A stretch of DNA of 64,000 nt, taken from NCBI GenBank assembly GCA_965218775.1, contig CBDCLS010000004.1, positions 620,001-684,000 of the forward strand. The letters run 5' to 3'. This document shows, in pieces, positions 62,408 through 64,000 of the stretch (positions within the stretch are counted from its first letter, which is position 1; each line of letters begins with the position of its first letter). The stretch comes from CAUZIZ01 sp965218775 (GTDB lineage Bacteria > Acidobacteriota > UBA6911 > RPQK01 > JAJDTT01). Under the pieces are notes generated by a model. It saw only the letters and a list, made by a program, of their open reading frames with translations, was not told where the DNA came from and did no database searches. The position numbers and the translations under genes were made by a program.

Positions 62408-63607
62408 TCATCGGGAGTAGGGGACACGGACACCAGGGGAGGTAGGTGAGAAGAAAACTCGAGATGGCTTCGGTTGACCGTCGACTGGCGAAGTGGAGGA
62501 AACCTGGGGCAAGTAGATTCTGAATGTGCTGCCTTCGCCGAGCCGGCTTTGGACTTTGATTCGTCCGCCAATACGCTTGACGATGCCATAGGCGACGGAC
62601 AGGCCCAATCCGCTGCCCTTTCCTTTACCCTTGGTTGTAAAAAGGGGTTCGAACACGCGCTCCAGCGTCTTCTCGTCCATCCCGCAGCCGTTGTCATTGA
62701 CGGTCAACTCGACTTGCCGGGGCTCTGGGTCTGCAGCTGCGATCGCCCTGACCTCGTTAGCTATCCCGGTTTCGACGAGCAGTCGGCCACCATGAGGCAT
62801 GGCTTCCCGAGCGTTCAGTGCCAAACCCATCAGAACCTGTTCGAGGTCTCCTGGATCTATCGATACCTGTCCAACGTTGGGCGCCAGCTCCGTTTTCAGC
62901 TGAATGTCCCTGCCAAGAAGATCTCGAAGTACCCCTTCCCAGCTGGCGACCAGGGGATTCAGGTCGATGCTCCTTGGCTGCGGGCCGCTGCTGGCATTCA
63001 CAAGCGCGAGCTGTCCCGTGAGCCGGCTTGCCTGGTCCCCAGCCTTCTTGATCTTCTCCACATCCTTGCGCAGCGGATCGAGCTCTCCGATGCGCTTGAG
63101 CAAAAGCTGACTGTGGATTGAGGTAACGGTCAAAAAGTTGTTGAAGTCGTGGACGATGGAACGGGCGAACCTGCCCAGAGAATCCATCCTCTGCTCCAGG
63201 CTCTCTTGCCCCACCCCTTCTTCGGACTTGCTGATCTCACGCGCCACGACCAGTGCTTCGAAGGCTGCCGGGGCTTCTCCCATGAGCCCAAGACGAAGCG
63301 ACCAGTTCTTGACGCCGCCACCAGAGATGCAAATCCGCAACTCGCAGGCCCTGGGGCCACCGATCTCAAAGACTCGTTCGAGGCAAGTCGAGAGAATCTG
63401 ATGATCGTCGGGCAAGAGACAATCGTAGAGATTCGAGCCCACCTTGACTGCAGGAACCCAATCCGTCTTGTCAGAATGGACGAACTGAATGATCCCGTCC
63501 TGAGCTAGACTGAATGCGCTGTCGGAAGTGGTTTCCAACAAAGTAGTCCAGCGTTTCTCCGATCTCTCGATTGCTTCTTCAAGTGCGGTTGATCGGAAAA
63601 GGTCCAT
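62408..63607 (-). CDS. PAS-domain sensor histidine kinase
   Basis: 399 aa, no transmembrane helix, so cytosolic. Residues 1-130 form a PAS-like sensor (WTTLLETTSDSAFSLAQDGI). The dimerisation/phospho-acceptor box is ARSIVHDFNNFLTVTSIHSQ with the His expected at VHDFNN. ATP-binding motifs: ALNAREAMPHGG (N box), TVNDNGCGMDEKTL (G1), FEPLFTTKGKGKGSGLGLSV (F and G2). No receiver domain or response regulator gene is adjacent. Intact. Confidence 0.9.
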   Translation of the reverse strand: MDLFRSTALEEAIERSEKRWTTLLETTSDSAFSLAQDGIIQFVHSDKTDWVPAVKVGSNLYDCLLPDDHQILSTCLERVFEIGGPRACELRICISGGGVKNWSLRLGLMGEAPAAFEALVVAREISKSEEGVGQESLEQRMDSLGRFARSIVHDFNNFLTVTSIHSQLLLKRIGELDPLRKDVEKIKKAGDQASRLTGQLALVNASSGPQPRSIDLNPLVASWEGVLRDLLGRDIQLKTELAPNVGQVSIDPGDLEQVLMGLALNAREAMPHGGRLLVETGIANEVRAIAAADPEPRQVELTVNDNGCGMDEKTLERVFEPLFTTKGKGKGSGLGLSVAYGIVKRIGGRIKVQSRLGEGSTFRIYLPQVSSTSPVDGQPKPSRVFFSPTSPGVRVPYSR

Positions 63608-63689
63608 TTTCTCCTCGTGTGACCGGTTCAGGTCTTGCTGCCAGCAGTTTCAGTCTCCCTACTGCATATCGGTCACCACCTTTCTCAGG

Positions 63690-63733
63690 CTTAGTACACT
63701 GGAACGTAAATACTGCAACGTTTGCAGATGTGC
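63690..63733. repeat. MITE left arm cut by the 2.1-kb IS
   Basis: TTAGTACACTGGAACGTAAA and CAACGTTTGCAGATG align with the left end of the 57029 MITE with a few differences. The sequence stops exactly at 63734, where the IS begins, so the IS inserted into (or replaced the rest of) this MITE. Confidence 0.65.
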
Positions 63734-64000
63734 CTAGCCTCGATTTCCACGGCAGTACAAATGACGCCTTTCCGCTTCGAGCCCCCCGCCAGAATCCTTG
63801 ATCGGCGCGACTTGCGCCTGCTGTGTTTCCACCTACGTTAGTAAATAGAAGTACCTATTTGGATAGAGAGGTAATCCTATACCTAAAACCTGATCAAGGG
63901 ACGATCCCCACGCGAATGCTAGAAAAGTCTGGATATGAGGCAGAATAGAACCCTATCAAAGGCTGAGCATTTTCTGTCATTCATATCTAGTATAGTTATA
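63734..64000 (+). mobile_element. 2.1-kb DDE insertion sequence, second copy, start only
   Basis: Bases 63734-64000 are the reverse complement of 28343-28609, base for base as far as I compared, from the inverted repeat CTAGCCTCGATTTCCACGG through the whole leader. The window ends a few bases before the transposase start codon, so the gene should lie just outside on the + strand. Confidence 0.9.

Noticed and set aside
1..64000. CRISPR arrays, restriction-modification, toxin-antitoxin or retron systems
   Set aside because: No regular spaced repeats, no Cas, methylase, nuclease or reverse-transcriptase gene was seen; the group II intron trace has no reverse transcriptase.

Overview
The window reads as a piece of an IS-rich, gene-eroding bacterial chromosome. 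Several features fit Acidobacteriota: carboxypeptidase-regulatory/Oar-type TonB receptors, a DUF1592-DUF1552-ankyrin operon, a PSCyt1/DUF1549 protein, PmoA/DUF6807 and NHL/sialidase-like propellers, SirB1 and DUF2203. The assignment is inference: there is no rRNA and no marker gene adequate for taxonomy. No tRNA, rRNA or CRISPR array was seen.

Layout. 1-10,500: secreted beta-propeller genes (FG-GAP, sialidase-like, NHL), a PmoA-family gene, an IS91 remnant, an IS4-family transposase, a graveyard of gene ends (IS6, S1/P1 nuclease, TonB receptor) and IS1380 copy A. 10,500-20,500: an exo-sialidase-like lipoprotein, orphan secreted proteins, a broken SGNH hydrolase, a class I aldolase, a TIM-barrel hydrolase-like gene and a broken sodium:solute symporter, with two copies of a palindromic MITE-like repeat. 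20,800-30,100: a truncated PSCyt1/DUF1549 gene, a sialidase gene split by IS1380 copy B, a 2.1-kb DDE insertion sequence and an integrase-core transposase. 30,100-32,500: a phosphodiesterase and decayed peptidase/aminotransferase ends. 32,600-43,750: a large TonB receptor, three paralogous secreted glycoside-hydrolase-like propellers of about 520 aa, and a nonsense-mutated mannonate-dehydratase-like gene; this looks like a decaying carbohydrate-use island. 44,000-47,700: small secreted protein, IS4 copy, and 1.5 kb without recognisable genes. 47,700-53,000: ankyrin, DUF1552 and DUF1592 operon. 53,100-63,600: a denser housekeeping and signalling block (Maf, HDOD-GGDEF, PilZ, DUF2203, SirB1, M23 peptidase, PAS histidine kinase), interrupted by one IS4 copy and one MITE. 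63,734-64,000: the start of a second copy of the 2.1-kb IS.

How it fits together. The accessory part is dominated by exported proteins that would bind or cut glycans (sialidase-like, GH43/32-like, PmoA, SSS transporter, aldolase, UxuA) and by transposable elements. At least ten genes are broken by IS insertion, frameshift or a single stop codon; three insertions can be undone on paper because target duplications are intact. No new defence or RNA-guided system was found. The most informative material is the recent insertion history, a palindromic repeat/MITE family, and the unclassified triplet of propeller hydrolases.
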